Origin: an uncultured Eubacterium sp.
GTDB taxonomy: Bacteria > Bacillota > Clostridia > Lachnospirales > Lachnospiraceae
Direction: 5' to 3'
Length of the DNA: 7,890 nt
Assembly (NCBI GenBank): GCA_910586045.1
Contig: CAJUIH010000131.1
Span: 1-7,890, forward strand
The notes under the pieces are model-generated. The model was not told the origin of the DNA, searched no databases, and was given only the letters and a program-made list of their open reading frames with translations. Positions 6,370 to 7,890 of this stretch are shown here, piece after piece. How positions within the stretch are numbered: position 1 is the stretch's first letter; every line of letters begins with the position of its first letter. Position numbers and translations under genes: made by a program.

Positions 6370-6540
6370 ATGTTAGAGGGAAAGCAACTTGCAGGTGGAT
6401 ATATTGAGCGAATACATGGGTTGCTTAATCAGATTTTCGAGATGGCGGTCAATGACGACATAATAATTAAAAATCCTTGTGGCTTAGCATATAAGAACGC
6501 ACAGCGGGATTTTAAGGAAGCAAAAAGCGACACGCATTAA
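6370..6540 (+). pseudogene. Tyrosine recombinase (integrase) fragment
   Basis: This 56-codon frame reads YIERIHGLLNQIFEMAVNDD followed by a KNPC motif. That pattern, a helix ending in AV-x-DDII-x-KNP, is typical of the SAM-like core-binding domain of phage and conjugative-element integrases. The N-terminal arm-binding domain and the whole catalytic domain (R-H-R-Y) are absent. A TAA stop closes the frame after SDTH. There is no convincing ribosome binding site before the ATG at 6370, so this is a relic, not a small gene. It is lower in GC than the operon genes and probably derives from a lost prophage or integrative element. Confidence 0.65.
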
Positions 6541-6646
6541 CGCTAGTACAATGTTTCTTTGATAACCATATACTTTTTTCCTCCATTTTTTAACAAATTT
6601 TGCAATAATATCTTAACAGGAATTGGTTCAAATTGGAGGGAATATT
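6541..6646. other. Left flank of the IS630 element
   Basis: AT-rich DNA that should contain the left end of the IS630-family element. TTTTTTAACA near 6586-6595 resembles the reverse complement of the last bases of the window (GGTTAAAAAC), so it may be part of a terminal inverted repeat, but the right end is cut off by the window. GGAGGG (6635-6640) is the transposase ribosome binding site. Confidence 0.35.
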
Positions 6647-7886
6647 ATGCGTGGTTTTCAAGCTGCTTCTTTTACTTTGTCTGATAAGGCAGAAACAATA
6701 TTAAAAAATTTCAGCACCAGCTATTCCCTGCCATCATGTATTGTGACCCGATCCAAAATTATATTGATGGCCGCGGAGGAGAAAAACAATACCCAGATCG
6801 CAGAAGCGCTTGGAACCACCTATTCGACTGTCAGCATATGGCGGAATCGTTTTTATAACAACATAGACCTTATTGCCCAGACGGAGGAGTATGACGGACC
6901 GGATGGTGATAAAAAGCTGTCTGATGTCATAAAGTCTGTGCTTTCAGATAAACAAAGACCCGGAAAAGAGCCTGTATTCACCCCGGAACAGATCATGCTC
7001 ATCAATGAACTGGCGTGTAAAAACCCAAAAGACTTTGGCTATGAGCTGAGCTGCTGGAATCTTGCATCCCTTGCGAAAGAAGCTGTCAGGCAGGGTATCG
7101 TGGGATCCATTTCTGTCGCAAGTGTACAGAGGTTCCTTAAATTTGCGGGTATCGCACCATGGAAAAACCGTTACTGGCTCAACTCCCCGGAAAAGCACGA
7201 TAACCCGGAATCCTTTAAAAAAAATTGAAACAATCTGCGGCATCTATCTTCAGGCTTCGGAACTTGCCGAATGCGGTACGGAAGTATATTCCACGGATGA
7301 AATGACCGGGATCCAGGCATTGGAGCGCAAATACCCGGACAAGCCGGTACGCCCGGGCAGCCCGGCGCTGCATGAGTTTGAATACATCCGTCATGGCACT
7401 ATAAGTCTGATCACATTCCTGCGTGTTGCAGATGGCAGGATCCAGTCACCGTATCTGAACAGCACACGAAATGAGGAAGATTTCTGCAATGCTGTGGGGC
7501 AGCTTATAGCAGAGGATGCAGATAAAAACTATATCATTATCTGTGATGGTCTTAATACCCATAAATCCGAAGGACTTGTAAAGTTGGTTGCACAGAAATG
7601 TTCCATTACGGTTGATCTTGGTATTAAGGGAAAGAAAGGCATACTGGAGAGCATGAAAAGCAGGGAAACTTTCCTTATGGATGAAAGCCACAGGATTCGT
7701 TTTGTATATACGCCGAAGCACAGTTCCTGGGTGAACCAGATAGAAATCTGGTTTGGTATCATCAATCGGAAGCTTTTGAAAAAAGGCAGCTATAAATCCG
7801 TAGAGGAAATGGCTCAAAGCATCCTTAATTTTATTAAACAATACAATTTAACAGCCAAAGCATTTAACTGGAAATATGCTGGTTAA
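6647..7886 (+). pseudogene. IS630-family DDE transposase split by a frame change
   Basis: The cut-and-paste transposase is encoded in two frames. The first part (6647-7228, 193 residues) starts at an ATG 6 bases after GGAGGG and has a helix-turn-helix, NNTQIAEALGTTYSTVSIWR, for end binding. The second part carries the DDE catalytic core: Asp in STDEMTG (codon 7296), Asp in CDGLNTHKSE (codon 7545) and Glu in SWVNQIEIWF (codon 7743). The two Asp are 82 residues apart and the second Asp and Glu 65 apart. The frames meet at eight A's (7217-7224): SFKKN-stop in the first frame, KKIETICGIY in the second. Joining needs one added A or a +1 shift, giving about 412 residues. Either the copy is disrupted by loss of one A, or slippage on the A-run makes the full protein. 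The frame ends KYAG at 7886, four bases before the window end, so the element's right end is not seen. Confidence 0.85.
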
Positions 7887-7890
7887 AAAC

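Noticed and set aside
7217..7228. Programmed -1 frameshift in the IS630 transposase
   Set aside because: Reading the bases shows that -1 leads into a frame without the catalytic core; only +1 or -2 joins the halves.

Overview
The window looks like a spore-forming Clostridia genome, probably a gut-type Lachnospiraceae or relative. Reasons are the strong AGGAG-type ribosome binding sites, a CotF-like spore coat gene, near-50% GC genes separated by AT-rich gaps, and IS110 and IS630 elements of the kind common in these genomes. This placement is inferred from sequence style only.

Bases 1-515 carry no gene. They hold one copy of an 82-bp dispersed repeat, a 111-bp foldback element resembling a MITE (188-298), a nearly perfect 31-bp-arm hairpin (304-372), and the promoter of the next operon. 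Bases 516-4396 are a tight four-gene signalling and transport operon: OmpR-family response regulator, membrane sensor kinase, ABC ATPase and ABC-2-type permease. All three gene junctions overlap, by 4, 7 and 11 bases.

The main discovery candidate is a pair of matching putative operators. TTCATNNGAANTTCAY occurs at 427-442, before the regulator, and again at 2657-2672, inside the 3' end of the kinase gene and just before the ATPase. In both places exactly 10 bases separate it from a -10-like TANNAT hexamer, and about 50 bases then lead to the start codon. This suggests the regulator controls both its own operon and an internal promoter for the transporter. The kinase has an unusual basic 35-residue C-terminal tail because its reading frame runs through that internal promoter. 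A plausible reading is a peptide or antibiotic stress-sensing efflux or immunity module; the substrate is unknown.

Bases 4397-5026 hold a stand-alone CotF-like coat protein gene with a possible forespore (sigma-G-like) promoter and a good Rho-independent terminator. From 5027 to the end the DNA is a mobile-element graveyard. It contains the second repeat copy, a structured leader that may be an IS110 bridge RNA, a broken IS110 recombinase (deletions, a stop codon and an 11-G tract), a 56-codon tyrosine-recombinase fragment, and an IS630-family transposase split by a frame change at a run of eight A's.
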